DNA of 63,602 nt from Treponema sp. (GCA_016293915.1 JAEDCY010000014.1:1-63602), one strand, 5' to 3'. Shown: positions 8,758-18,041, counted from the stretch's first letter. Notes: a model not told the origin generated them from the sequence alone. Numbers and translations are program-made.

Positions 8758-8789
8758 AAAAAGACTGTCCTTCCGGGCAGCCTTTTTTT
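8758..8789. terminator. Bidirectional rho-independent terminator
   Basis: A run of A, a stem built from GACTGTCC / GGGCAGCC with loop TTCC, then seven T. It sits between the convergent permease and LeuD-like genes and can serve both. Confidence 0.8.
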
Positions 8790-8805
8790 GTTTCAATAGT
8801 ATTGT

Positions 8806-9309
8806 TTAGTCTTTGTTAAACAACGCCTTTTCAGCATCATCTACAGTAAACTGATAACTCTTTGAAAGGCTTCCTGCAATCAATTTTACTTTTGCAGTTC
8901 CATCATCGTTGAGAACAATCTTACATTCTGTATCTTTATCTGCGAAGGTTCTGAACATGTCAGCAAGGCTTTTGCGGTCAATTTCAATTGCCATAATATC
9001 ATTTGCAAACATATTTTTTCTAAATGATTTTGCGAATGTAGGAGCTACAACAGTATTAATTCCATTAACTTCTAAAGCCCATGGTGCTTTTTCACTTTCC
9101 GAACCACACCCAAAATTTTCTCTGGTAATAATTACTTTAGTTCCAGCAATGTCACTCTTAGGGTTAAATCCATCAATTTTAAGATTTTCAAAAAGATGTG
9201 AAGTAAGTTCCTGTTTTGGAAGTTCTGCAAGATAATTTGCAGCAATGATTTCGTCAGTGTTGATATCTGACCTATCAAGGAAAAGAACAGGACCAGCAAA
9301 TGTCTTCAT
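8806..9309 (-). CDS. LeuD-like aconitase-superfamily swivel domain (small subunit)
   Basis: 167 aa, the size of the single-domain small subunit of isopropylmalate isomerase or homoaconitase of the bacterial/archaeal two-subunit type. The INTDEIIAANYL motif and NFGCGSESEKAPWAL match the family. In LeuD the latter is normally NFGCGSSREHAPWAL, so the active-site Arg and His are replaced by Ser and Lys. No leuC-type large subunit, leuA or leuB is adjacent. It may act with a distant partner on another hydroxyacid, or be a divergent orphan. The assignment to the fold is firm; the substrate is unknown. Confidence 0.75.
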   Translation of the reverse strand: MKTFAGPVLFLDRSDINTDEIIAANYLAELPKQELTSHLFENLKIDGFNPKSDIAGTKVIITRENFGCGSESEKAPWALEVNGINTVVAPTFAKSFRKNMFANDIMAIEIDRKSLADMFRTFADKDTECKIVLNDDGTAKVKLIAGSLSKSYQFTVDDAEKALFNKD

Positions 9310-9466
9310 TTTAGTTATTCTCCAGTTTTTTCAGCCCGAATCAGGCTTTATAATAAGTGTAAATATACACTATTAATAAATATAACATTAAAATCTTCAA
9401 AAAGATAGTACTTTTCACGAGAAATAAAAATTTATAAATTTACATTTAGAATATAGTAAATTCTCA

Positions 9467-9678
9467 AGGGCTTACGCATTATAAACGCTTTTTCGTAATG
9501 TTGGCGAGAAGGAGCGGAGCGTGGTTCAAAAACACTCTTTTTGTGGCTGCTGCGAAGCGGCAGTTCAATAGTTTCTATACCACAAAAAGCGTGTAGCGCA
9601 TTATTGCGCGGTTTTGAATCACGCAACCGTGACTGGGAGCCAAAAATTCGGGATTTTTGTTTATAATGCTGAACCCCT
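9467..9678. repeat. Family C long palindromic repeat, copy 1
   Basis: About 210 bp, starting AGGGCTTACGCATTATAAACGC and ending TTATAATGCTGAACCCCT, with inner arms around CACAAAAAGCGTG. The second copy is at 25773-25978. A spurious minus-strand ORF covers it. The rest of 9310-9760 holds AT-rich sequence and a likely promoter for livJ: TATAAT at 9722-9727 with TTGTAT at 9701-9706, a short 15 bp spacer. Confidence 0.85.
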
Positions 9679-9760
9679 GGTAAATTCTTAATTAAATGTT
9701 TTGTATGTTTTGATTTTGTGATATAATTATTTATATATATTAACATAGAAAGGGGATTTT

Positions 9761-10933
9761 ATGAAAAAGGTTTTACTTCTTATTGTATCTACAATGTTAT
9801 CTTTTGCTCTTATCAGCTGTGGCGGAGAAAAAAAGAATGTAGTAAAAATCGGTGTTTATGAACCAGCCTCTGGAGACAATGGTGCAGGTGGTAAACAGGA
9901 AACTCTTGGAATTCAGTATGCAAATACTGTTACACCAACTGTTGAAATTGGTGGAAAAGAGTATACAGTACAGCTCGAAATCGTTGATAATGAATCTTCA
10001 AACGATAAGGCTGTAACAGCTGCTTCAGAACTTGTAAGCAAGGGTGTTTCTGTAGTACTTGGATCTTACGGTTCAGGTGTTTCTATTGCAGCTTCTGATA
10101 CTTTTGCTGCTGCTGATGTTCCAGCTATCGGTGTAACATGTACAAACCCTCAGGTAACTCTTGGAAACAATCACTATTTCCGTATCTGCTTCCTCGATCC
10201 ATTCCAGGGGTCAGTTCATGCAAATCTTGCAAAAGATAAATTTGGTGCTAAAAAAGCTTATGCTCTTGCAAAACTTGGAGATGATTATTCTGTAGGTCTT
10301 TGTAACTACTTTATTGAAGGTTGTAAAAAACTTGGAATCGAAGTAATTTTCGAGACTTTCCCAGACGGAACTTCTGACTTTGCTGCTTATGTAGCAAATG
10401 CAAAGAATAATAAAGCTGATGTAATCTTCTCACCAGTTTCTATCGAGGCTGCAGCCCTTATTATTGAGCAGGCAAATACACAGGGACTTAAGATTCCTCT
10501 TCTCGCTGGTGATACATGGGACTCTAACGTTGTCCTCGCAGCAGCTAAAGGAACAAATGTTGATGTTTATGTAACAACCTTCTTCGTAGAAGGAAGTAAC
10601 GCTTCTAACATTGTAGACTTTGTAGATGGCTTCAGAAACTATCTGAATACAAACTCTACTGCTAAGACAAATAACGGTGGTGATGATGAAATCGCTGCTG
10701 TTTCTGCAATGGGCTTTGATGCTTACTATACCGCTCTTGAAGCTCTCAAGGCTGCAGGCAGCACAAAATCAATTGATGTTATGAAGGCTCTTCCATCTGT
10801 AAAGTATGAAGGTGTTTCTGGTTCTATCGCATTTGACAAGAATGGTGATGCAGAACGCGATGTTGCTTATATTAAAAAAGTAAACAACTCAACAGGAAAG
10901 TGGGACTTCATTGCTATTCAGAAAGTAAATTAA
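9761..10933 (+). CDS. livJ: Branched-chain amino acid type ABC transporter substrate-binding lipoprotein
   Basis: Periplasmic-binding-protein type I receptor of the Liv/HAAT family. It has a lipoprotein signal with lipobox LISC (Cys20), then a two-lobed domain beginning VVKIGVYEPASGDNG, with ASELVSKGVSVVLGSYGSG typical of Leu/Ile/Val-binding proteins. GAAAGGGG precedes the ATG. It heads the cluster with both permeases and both ATPases downstream, so it delivers ligand to the LivHM channel. The ligand could be Leu/Ile/Val or another small amide; sequence cannot decide. Confidence 0.9.
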   Translation: MKKVLLLIVSTMLSFALISCGGEKKNVVKIGVYEPASGDNGAGGKQETLGIQYANTVTPTVEIGGKEYTVQLEIVDNESSNDKAVTAASELVSKGVSVVLGSYGSGVSIAASDTFAAADVPAIGVTCTNPQVTLGNNHYFRICFLDPFQGSVHANLAKDKFGAKKAYALAKLGDDYSVGLCNYFIEGCKKLGIEVIFETFPDGTSDFAAYVANAKNNKADVIFSPVSIEAAALIIEQANTQGLKIPLLAGDTWDSNVVLAAAKGTNVDVYVTTFFVEGSNASNIVDFVDGFRNYLNTNSTAKTNNGGDDEIAAVSAMGFDAYYTALEALKAAGSTKSIDVMKALPSVKYEGVSGSIAFDKNGDAERDVAYIKKVNNSTGKWDFIAIQKVN

Positions 10934-10954
10934 TCTAAAATAATACAGAAGTCA

Positions 10955-10985
10955 CTGTTATGCTGAACTTGTTTCAGCATAACAG
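10955..10985. repeat. REP hairpin between livJ and livH
   Basis: A perfect 13 bp stem, CTGTTATGCTGAA and its complement, with loop CTTGT. It is placed where an operon hairpin could keep binding-protein mRNA more abundant than permease mRNA. It belongs to the same TGCTGAAC-TTG-TTTCAGCA family seen elsewhere in the window. Confidence 0.8.
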
Positions 10986-11014
10986 CGATTCTTCTAATTT
11001 ATCAGGAAACGTAG

Positions 11015-11899
11015 ATGAACTTTTTCCAGACTAACTTACCTTATATTTTAGCAGGTATTTCAACTGGCGGTCAGTACGCACTTATTGCTATAGGTTACAC
11101 CATGGTCTATGGCATTTTAAGACTTATAAACTTTGCCCATGGTGATGTTTTTATGGCAGCCGGTCTTATTATGATTTATTCATATACTGTTATGCCACTT
11201 TGGGTTTCAATCCCATTAACAATTATTCTTACAGTTTTAATCGGCTTTTCTATCGAAAGAATTGCTTATAAGCCATTAAGAACCGCACCTAGAATGTCTA
11301 TTATGATTTCTGCAATCGGAATGTCTTATATGATTCAGAATCTTGCTTTGTATATTACTGGAGGCCTTTTAAAGACTTATCCTAAAATTCCTTGGATCAG
11401 TGACTCCATTACAATATTCGGAGCAATCACAAAACGTGTCACTGTGATTACTCCTTTCCTTACTATCTTTCTCGTAGTAGGCCTTGTTCTTCTTATAAAA
11501 TATACTAAAATCGGAATGGCAATGCGTGCAGTTTCACGCGACTTTGAAACTGCCCAGCTTATGGGAATCAAAATTGATTCTGTAATTTCTATGACCTTTA
11601 TTATAGGTTCCTTCCTTGCTGCAATGGGTTCAATTCTTTTCTTTTCAAATTATCCTGGAGTTACTCCTACAGTTGGAGGTATGCCGGGACTCAAAGCCTT
11701 TGTTGCAGCTGTGTTCGGAGGAATCGGTTCTATTCCAGGCGCTGTAATTGGTGCCTTTTTGATTGGTATCTGTGAGAACATTATCAAAGGTCTTGGCTGG
11801 ACAACCTTCAGCGATGCCTTTACCTTTGTTCTTTTGATTTGTGTATTGATGTTCATGCCGACCGGACTTTTCGGCGAAAAACAGACCGATAAGGTTTAA
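11015..11899 (+). CDS. livH: Branched-chain amino acid ABC transporter permease LivH
   Basis: Inner-membrane permease of 294 aa with the LivH signature GYTMVYGILRLINFAHGDVF near the N-terminus and GGIGSIPGAVIGAFLIG near the C-terminus. It forms the translocation channel with LivM. It follows livJ by 81 bp containing the REP hairpin and precedes livM by 21 bp. Confidence 0.93.
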   Translation: MNFFQTNLPYILAGISTGGQYALIAIGYTMVYGILRLINFAHGDVFMAAGLIMIYSYTVMPLWVSIPLTIILTVLIGFSIERIAYKPLRTAPRMSIMISAIGMSYMIQNLALYITGGLLKTYPKIPWISDSITIFGAITKRVTVITPFLTIFLVVGLVLLIKYTKIGMAMRAVSRDFETAQLMGIKIDSVISMTFIIGSFLAAMGSILFFSNYPGVTPTVGGMPGLKAFVAAVFGGIGSIPGAVIGAFLIGICENIIKGLGWTTFSDAFTFVLLICVLMFMPTGLFGEKQTDKV

Positions 11900-11920
11900 T
11901 CTTTTACTGAGGTTTTTGCT

Positions 11921-13021
11921 ATGGAAAATACGAATAAAAAAAGAGATTTATTTATCGGTTTTGGTCTTCTGGCCATTTTATTTATTGTGCTTGTAATTCT
12001 TGAAAACACAATCCGTCCCACATCAATTCTTTTTACAGTTTTAAAGAAGGGTGCAATTTATGCTTTAGTTGCTGTAAGTATGAATCTTTTGAACGGCTTT
12101 ACAGGACTCTTTAGTCTTGGTCAGGCAGGATTTATGCTGCTTGGTGCTTATACTTATGCAATCTTTACAATTCCTGTAGAAGCGAGGGCACAAGTATATC
12201 AGTATTTTGATGGCGGAGCAATTCATTTTACCCTGCCTGTAGTTATTGCAATGATTCTTGCAGGCCTTGTTGCTGCCTTCTTTGCCTATCTGATTGGTCT
12301 TCCTGTTCTGCATCTTAAATCAGATTATCTTGCAATTGCAACTCTTGGTTTTGCTGAAATTCTTCGCGCCATCTTCCAGTGGGATAAGCTTGGTGTAATT
12401 ACAAACGGTTCAAATCTTTTGAGAAAGTATCCTGTTTTCAAAACTACAACCTTCTATTTTGCTGTAAGTGGTTTATGTATTGCACTGATTGTTCTACTTA
12501 TCAATTCTACTTATGGGCGTGCCTTTAAGGCTATCCGTGATGATGAAGTTGCAGCTGAGGCTATGGGAATAAATCTTGCTCACCACAAAAAACTTGCATT
12601 TACAATTTCATCTTTTTTTGCTGGAATTTCAGGGGCTCTTCTTGCCATGTTCCAGACTACAATTCAGGCAAGTCAGTTTAAATCAGCAATGACTTATGAA
12701 ATTCTTCTGATTGTTGTAATAGGTGGAATCGGTTCTGTAACCGGAAGCTGTATTTCTTCCTTCCTTTTTATTGCCTGTTCAGAATGGTGGCTGCGCTTCC
12801 TTGATAACGCAAACCTTAACTTTACTTCAACTCAGATTTTACGTCCTGGCTTCAGAAAAGTTGTATTTTCTGTTGTTATTATGGCAATTGTTCTTTTCTA
12901 TCAGAAGGGAATTATGGGTGATAAGGAATTCTCGATAAAGGGAATTGCGGGCATCTTTAAGAAATTAAAGAAAAAGTGTCATCCCGAACTTATTTCGGGA
13001 TCCAAATCAGATAAAAAATAG
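11921..13021 (+). CDS. livM: Branched-chain amino acid ABC transporter permease LivM
   Basis: Second permease half of the Liv channel. It has NLLNGFTGLFSLGQAGFMLLGAY and DYLAIATLGFAEILR, both typical of LivM, and an EAA-like GIGSVTGS loop. Length 366 aa, slightly long. The last ~16 codons, ending CHPELISGSKSDKK, are translated from a REP element (TCATCCCGAAC...TTCGGGA) that has invaded the 3' end and supplied a new stop. The extension follows the final helix, so function is probably kept. Confidence 0.92.
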   Translation: MENTNKKRDLFIGFGLLAILFIVLVILENTIRPTSILFTVLKKGAIYALVAVSMNLLNGFTGLFSLGQAGFMLLGAYTYAIFTIPVEARAQVYQYFDGGAIHFTLPVVIAMILAGLVAAFFAYLIGLPVLHLKSDYLAIATLGFAEILRAIFQWDKLGVITNGSNLLRKYPVFKTTTFYFAVSGLCIALIVLLINSTYGRAFKAIRDDEVAAEAMGINLAHHKKLAFTISSFFAGISGALLAMFQTTIQASQFKSAMTYEILLIVVIGGIGSVTGSCISSFLFIACSEWWLRFLDNANLNFTSTQILRPGFRKVVFSVVIMAIVLFYQKGIMGDKEFSIKGIAGIFKKLKKKCHPELISGSKSDKK

Positions 13022-13052
13022 ATGCTGTAACAAGTTCAGCATGACATATCAG
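12976..13052. repeat. REP pair overlapping the livM 3' end
   Basis: One hairpin (ATCCCGAAC-TTA-TTTCGGGAT) lies inside the livM reading frame. A second (GATGCTGTAACAAGTTCAGCAT) lies after it, just before livG. Same family as the 10955, 18042 and 54070 elements. Confidence 0.8.
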
Positions 13053-13060
13053 GAAATTCT

Positions 13061-13942
13061 ATGAACATTTTGAAAATGGAAAATATAACAATGCAGTTCG
13101 GTGGTGTTGTTGCCGTTGACAATCTTTCTCTTGAAGTAAATGAAGGAGAAATTGTTTCTCTTATCGGCCCAAACGGAGCAGGTAAGACAACTGCATTTAA
13201 TGTTGTAACCGGGGTTTATGCACCTACAAATGGGGCTGTCTGGTTCAATGGAAATAAAATTGTAGAAAATCATCCACGCAGAAAAATGAAGAAACTCTAT
13301 GCGGGAAAAGATAAAACTGAATTCAAGGGACATCTTGAGCCGACTCCAGATAAAATCACAAAGCTTGGAATTGCAAGAACCTTCCAGAATATCCGACTCT
13401 GGAAGAGCCAGACAGTTTTTGATAACGTTCTGATTGCAAAGCATCTTCGCCGTACTTCAAATGTTTTTTCTGCAACCTTCCGCCTCAACTGGAAGGAAGA
13501 AAAAAAGCAGCGCGAAGAAACTGAAGAGCTGTTGAAGATCCTTGGACTTTATGATGTAAAAGATGAGCTTTGTACTTCGCTTCCTTATGGACTTCAGCGC
13601 CGTCTTGAAATTGCCCGTGCCCTGGCTACAAATCCGAAACTGTTACTTCTTGATGAACCTGCAGCCGGAATGAATCCTCAGGAAACTGCAGAGCTCACAG
13701 ACTTTATACGCCGTATCCGTACAGACTTTCATCTTTCAGTTTTCATGATTGAACATCATATGGATCTTGTTATGGATATTTCAGACAGAATCTATGTATT
13801 AAACTTTGGGGCCCTTATTGCACAAGGAAGTCCGGATGAAATCCAGAATAATCCGGATGTAATTGCAGCTTATCTTGGTGAGGCAGAAGAAGACACAGAT
13901 TTTTCTGATAAACCTTATGCTGTAGAAGAGGAGGCCGAATAA
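13061..13942 (+). CDS. livG: Branched-chain amino acid ABC transporter ATP-binding protein LivG
   Basis: Cytoplasmic ATPase. Walker A GPNGAGKTT at about residues 37-45, a signature region LPYGLQRRLEIARALA, and Walker B LLLLDEPAAGMNP, where AGMNP is typical of LivG. It has an insertion of ~25 residues after FNGNKIVENHP compared with LivF, as usual for LivG. An acidic tail ends the protein. Overlaps the livF start by one base (TAATG). Confidence 0.95.
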   Translation: MNILKMENITMQFGGVVAVDNLSLEVNEGEIVSLIGPNGAGKTTAFNVVTGVYAPTNGAVWFNGNKIVENHPRRKMKKLYAGKDKTEFKGHLEPTPDKITKLGIARTFQNIRLWKSQTVFDNVLIAKHLRRTSNVFSATFRLNWKEEKKQREETEELLKILGLYDVKDELCTSLPYGLQRRLEIARALATNPKLLLLDEPAAGMNPQETAELTDFIRRIRTDFHLSVFMIEHHMDLVMDISDRIYVLNFGALIAQGSPDEIQNNPDVIAAYLGEAEEDTDFSDKPYAVEEEAE

Positions 13943-14658
13943 TGCTCAAAATTAAAGATTTACATGTATCTTACGGCGGAATCAAGGCTCTACGTGGAAT
14001 TAATATCGAAGTTCCTGATGGAAAAATTGTTACTCTAATTGGTGCAAATGGAGCTGGAAAATCAACCTTGCTTCGTACAATCAGCGGGCTTGTAAAAGCA
14101 GAAAGCGGTTCTATTCTTCTAGATGATGAAGAGCTTATTGGTAAGCAGATTAATAAAATCTGTGAGAGTGGAATTGCCCTCAGTCCTGAAGGCCGCCGTG
14201 TATTTGCTGACCTTACCGTAATGGAAAATCTTAGAGTAGGTGCATACCTGCGTAACGATAAAAAAGAAATTGAAAAGGACCTTGAATGGGTTTTCAATCT
14301 TTTCCCACGCCTTAAGGAACGCTCCTGGCAGTATGCCGGTACACTTAGTGGTGGAGAGCAGCAGATGCTGGCTGTAGGCCGTGCTCTTATGAGCCGTCCG
14401 AAAATCCTTATGCTGGATGAACCTTCTCTTGGTCTTGCGCCACTTATCGTACAGCAGATTTTCAATATTATCCGTGAGATTAATAACGCAGGTGTAACAG
14501 TTCTTCTGATTGAACAGAATGCTAATATGGCTCTTAAAACTGCCGACATCGCCTATGTAATCGAAACCGGTGAAATAGTTCTCAGCGGCTCAGGAACTCA
14601 GGTACTTGAAAATCCAACAGTCCGCGAAGCCTATCTGGGAAAGAAAAAATATGAGTAA
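13942..14658 (+). CDS. livF: Branched-chain amino acid ABC transporter ATP-binding protein LivF
   Basis: Second ATPase of the Liv system, 238 aa. Walker A GANGAGKST, signature LSGGEQQMLAVGRALM, Walker B ILMLDEPSLGLAP, the LivF hallmark. Start coupled to livG. A GGGCG-CTGA-CGCCC hairpin at 14660-14673 follows and may end the operon; it lacks a clean T-tract. Confidence 0.95.
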   Translation: MLKIKDLHVSYGGIKALRGINIEVPDGKIVTLIGANGAGKSTLLRTISGLVKAESGSILLDDEELIGKQINKICESGIALSPEGRRVFADLTVMENLRVGAYLRNDKKEIEKDLEWVFNLFPRLKERSWQYAGTLSGGEQQMLAVGRALMSRPKILMLDEPSLGLAPLIVQQIFNIIREINNAGVTVLLIEQNANMALKTADIAYVIETGEIVLSGSGTQVLENPTVREAYLGKKKYE

Positions 14659-14722
14659 AGGGCGCTGACGCCCGGTGATAAATAGCAAAGCATTTTTTAG
14701 CTTTACCACCTAGAGATTTATA

Positions 14723-14755
14723 CAATATTACTGTAAATTTCTTACAGTAATATTG
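14723..14755. promoter_or_regulatory. Palindromic operator ahead of the GH31 gene
   Basis: A perfect inverted repeat, CAATATTACTGTAA / TTACAGTAATATTG, with a 5 nt spacer and no T-tract. It ends 12 bp before an extended -10 box (TGTTATACT, 14765-14773) and covers where the -35 would be. A repressor bound here would block the GH31 promoter. No regulator gene is adjacent. Confidence 0.55.
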
Positions 14756-14795
14756 ATTCTTTCATGTTATACTAAAAAATAGGAGGCTTCAAATT

Positions 14796-16784
14796 ATGTT
14801 TTACGAAGCAAAAAATTCTTTAGTATTCAAAAAAGGTAACGAAACCTTAATGATTGAACCATGGGGAAAAGATTCTTTCCGTGTACGTTCAACCCTCGAA
14901 TCTGCATTTATTGATCGTGATGTAGCACTTACAGAAAAAATCAATCGTGGAAGTGCAAAAATCAGTATAACAGAAAATTCTGCTTTTATAAAAAATGGAA
15001 TGCTTGAGGCACGCCTGAATTACAACGGTGTAATTTCTTTTTATAAAAATGATAAATTGATTCTGCAGGAATACTATCGCCAGTACGATCCGACTGCAAC
15101 AAAAGAAAGCTGCTGTACAAAAATTATCAGCCGACAGTTCCAGGGAATTATTGGCGGAGACTACTCACTAACAGTCCGCTTTAATCCTAATGATGATGAA
15201 AAACTTTTTGGTATGGGTCAATATCCTACACCTTATCTTGATATGAAAGGCTGTACACTTGAGCTTGCCCAGAGAAACAGCCAGGTTTCTATTCCTTTTG
15301 CTTTATCAAATCTTGGTTACGGCTTCCTCTGGAATAATCCTGCTGTAGGTAAGGTAACCTTTGGAAAAAACATTACAGAATGGCATGCAGAAAGTACAAA
15401 GGAAATGGATTACTGGATTACAGCCGGTGATACTCCTTCAGAAATCATTGAAAAATATACTGCTGCTGTTGGTCGTGCTCCGGCCCTTACTGAAGATTAC
15501 CTTGGCTTCTGGCAGTGTAAGCTCCGCTACAGAACACAGGAAGAAATCTTAACTGTTGCACGCCGCTACAAGGAAATGGGTATTCATCTTGATGTAATTG
15601 TAATTGACTTCTTCCACTGGCCACGTCAGGGAGACTGGTTCTTTGATAAAGAATACTGGCCTGATCCAAAGGCAATGTGTGACGAGCTTCACGCTATGGG
15701 AACTAAAGTTATGGTAAGCGTCTGGCCTAACGTAGATAAAAAATCAACACACTTTGCAGAAATGCAGGAGAAGGGCTACCTGATTCGTTCAGACCGTGGC
15801 TCTAACCAGAGCTTTGACTGGCAGGGAGACTGTCTCGCAATTGATGCTACAAATCCGGAAGCCCGCGAGTATCTATGGAACATCTGTAAAAAGAACTATG
15901 CTGATTACGGAATCGACATGTTCTGGCTGGATAACTCTGAACCTGACCTTAATGTTTATGATTTTGGCAACTACAGATATCAGGCAGGCCCTGGACTTCA
16001 GGTGGCAAATATTTACCCTCAGATGTACAGCCGTGCTTTCTACGAAGGTCAGAAGGCTATGGGACAGAAGAGCATTGTAAACCTTGAACGCTGTGCCTGG
16101 GTTGGAAGCCAGAAGTACAATCAGATTATCTGGAATGGTGACGTTCAGTCTACATGGGAATGCTTCAGAACTTCTGTATGCGAAGGTTTGAACATGGGAA
16201 TTGCCGGTATTCCATGGTGGACAACTGATATCGGCGGCTTTATGTATGGAGATGTCCGCACAGAAGAGTTTAAGGAACTGCTTATCCGCTGGTTTGAATG
16301 GGCTGTATTTACCCCGATTTTGCGACTCCACGGCGACCGTGATCCTCACGATATTCCGCTCCTCGACAAAGACCCACAGCGTGGTTATGGTGGAGGACAC
16401 CTCTTTACCGGCCGTGACAATGAAATCTGGAGCTACGGCGAAGGCCCTCAGAAAATTATGGAAGCACAGATTAAGCTGCGTGAAAAAATAAAGCCTTATG
16501 TAACAAAGGTTATGAAAGAGGCTAGTGAAAACGGAAGCCCAGCCCTGCGTACAATGTTTTATGAGTTCCCTAACGACGAAAAGTGCTGGAACCTCAAAGA
16601 CCAGTACATGTTTGGACCAGACTACCTTGTAGCACCTGTAATGACCCCACAGACTTTCAAACGCGATGTATATCTGCCTGCCGGTAAGTGGGAAAATATC
16701 CACGATGGAAAAGTATATGAAGGCGGCCAGACAATTACTGTTGATGCACCTCTCGAGGCTATTCCTGTTTTTGTAAGAAAATAG
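14796..16784 (+). CDS. Glycoside hydrolase family 31 (alpha-xylosidase/alpha-glucosidase type)
   Basis: 662 aa retaining alpha-glycosidase. An N-terminal beta-sandwich (about 1-230) is followed by a TIM barrel. The expected nucleophile is Asp379 in MFWLDNSEPD and the acid/base Asp449 in WNGDVQSTW. LRLHGDRDPHD and AGKWENIHDGKVYEGG are further family traits. There is no signal peptide, so it probably acts in the cytoplasm on imported oligosaccharides, perhaps xyloglucan-derived. AGGAGG lies 8 nt before the ATG. It stands alone with its own promoter and palindromic operator, which suggests induction by a sugar. Confidence 0.88.
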   Translation: MFYEAKNSLVFKKGNETLMIEPWGKDSFRVRSTLESAFIDRDVALTEKINRGSAKISITENSAFIKNGMLEARLNYNGVISFYKNDKLILQEYYRQYDPTATKESCCTKIISRQFQGIIGGDYSLTVRFNPNDDEKLFGMGQYPTPYLDMKGCTLELAQRNSQVSIPFALSNLGYGFLWNNPAVGKVTFGKNITEWHAESTKEMDYWITAGDTPSEIIEKYTAAVGRAPALTEDYLGFWQCKLRYRTQEEILTVARRYKEMGIHLDVIVIDFFHWPRQGDWFFDKEYWPDPKAMCDELHAMGTKVMVSVWPNVDKKSTHFAEMQEKGYLIRSDRGSNQSFDWQGDCLAIDATNPEAREYLWNICKKNYADYGIDMFWLDNSEPDLNVYDFGNYRYQAGPGLQVANIYPQMYSRAFYEGQKAMGQKSIVNLERCAWVGSQKYNQIIWNGDVQSTWECFRTSVCEGLNMGIAGIPWWTTDIGGFMYGDVRTEEFKELLIRWFEWAVFTPILRLHGDRDPHDIPLLDKDPQRGYGGGHLFTGRDNEIWSYGEGPQKIMEAQIKLREKIKPYVTKVMKEASENGSPALRTMFYEFPNDEKCWNLKDQYMFGPDYLVAPVMTPQTFKRDVYLPAGKWENIHDGKVYEGGQTITVDAPLEAIPVFVRK

Positions 16785-16795
16785 TAAAATGAAGT

Positions 16796-16900
16796 CATCC
16801 CGAATCTTCGCAGCATAGCTGCTCGGAGACTCGCTAAAGGGGCTGTCCAAAAAGTATCGTCATGCTGAACTTGTTTCATGGTTCAGCATGACAATTAGGG
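16796..16900 (-). repeat. Family A repeat, rearranged partial copy
   Basis: Carries the family A end AAGGGGCTGTCCAAAAAG in reverse, joined to the piece CTTCGCAGCATAGCTGCTCG and a TGCTGAAC...GTTCAGCA hairpin. It fills the space between the GH31 and CDF genes. Confidence 0.75.
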
Positions 16901-16913
16901 ATGACATGAAGTT

Positions 16914-18032
16914 ATGAAAAAAGATAATCGTGAAAGCATAATTGTAAGAACCAGCATTATAGGAATTGCTGCAAATATTTTTCTTTCAATATTTAAGGCT
17001 GTCGTAGGCTTTATTACAAACTCTATCGCTATCATTATGGACTCTGTAAACAACCTTAGTGATGTGCTATCTTCAGTAATAACAATTGTAGGTACAAAGC
17101 TTGCCAGCAGACCTGCTGATAAAAAACATCCTTTTGGACATGGTCGGGCAGAGTACCTTACAGCCCTTGTAATAGCAGTAATCATTTTATATGCAGGTTT
17201 TACGGCTTGTATTGAGTCTGTAAAAAAAATTATACACCCGGTTACTCCAGATTATAATACATCCTCCCTCATCATTATCTGTGTTGCTGTTCTTGTTAAG
17301 ATTTTTCTTGGTCTTTATGTAAAATCTAGTGGAAAAAAAGTCAATTCAGATTCCCTTATTGCCAGTGGTCAGGACGCTTTAATGGATTCAATTATCTCTG
17401 CCTCTACAATTCTTGCCGCTGCAGTTTTTCTTATCTGGCATATTTCTTTAGAAGCCTGGCTTGGTGTTTTAATTTCCTTTGCGATCGTAAAGGCAGGTAT
17501 TGAAGTACTGCGTGAAACTATAAGCAAGATTCTCGGTGAACGTATTGATTCTCATCTCTCAAAAGAAATAAAAAAAACAATTGTTTCCTGTGACAAAGAA
17601 ATACTTGGAGCTTATGATTTAGTATTGAACAATTACGGCCCTGACATACACGTTGGCTCTGCTCATATTGAAGTTCCTGACACCTGGTCTGCAGATAAGA
17701 TTGATTCAATGTCACGTAAAATTTCTAACGAAGTGTATGTAAAACACGGAGTTGCAATGAGCGCAATCGGAATCTATTCCGTAAATACAAAAGAAAACTC
17801 AGCTGCTCAGATTCGCGACCGTGTAAGCAAAATTGTCATGGAGCACAAAGAGATTTTACAGATGCATGGCTTTTTTGTAGACGAAAAAACAAAACAGATG
17901 CGTTTTGATATTATAGTTTCTTTTGATTCTTTGAGTATGAAAGAAATGTTCAATCACGTAGTTCAGGACGTCCGCGACGCCTTCCCAGATTACGACGTCC
18001 AGGTTCAGTTTGATGTTGATATATCCGATTAA
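16914..18032 (+). CDS. Cation diffusion facilitator (CDF) family metal transporter
   Basis: 372 aa. Six helices precede a cytoplasmic domain. Metal-site residues appear as DSVNNLSD in helix 2 and DALMD in helix 5, a D-x3-D pattern typical of Fe/Zn- or Mn-type rather than strict Zn-type members. HPFGHGRAEYL matches the family. The cytoplasmic part is longer than usual: a second ferredoxin-like segment of ~75 residues (from AAQIRDRV) follows the standard domain. It exports divalent metal from the cytoplasm; the exact ion is not determined. Confidence 0.85.
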   Translation: MKKDNRESIIVRTSIIGIAANIFLSIFKAVVGFITNSIAIIMDSVNNLSDVLSSVITIVGTKLASRPADKKHPFGHGRAEYLTALVIAVIILYAGFTACIESVKKIIHPVTPDYNTSSLIIICVAVLVKIFLGLYVKSSGKKVNSDSLIASGQDALMDSIISASTILAAAVFLIWHISLEAWLGVLISFAIVKAGIEVLRETISKILGERIDSHLSKEIKKTIVSCDKEILGAYDLVLNNYGPDIHVGSAHIEVPDTWSADKIDSMSRKISNEVYVKHGVAMSAIGIYSVNTKENSAAQIRDRVSKIVMEHKEILQMHGFFVDEKTKQMRFDIIVSFDSLSMKEMFNHVVQDVRDAFPDYDVQVQFDVDISD

Positions 18033-18041
18033 AATTTTATT

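Noticed and set aside
9432..9746. Minus-strand ORF of 104 aa
   Set aside because: It is translated from the family C palindromic repeat and has no homology-like features.
15873..16850. Minus-strand ORF of 325 aa
   Set aside because: Lies opposite the GH31 gene, which has intact catalytic motifs; composition is antisense-like.
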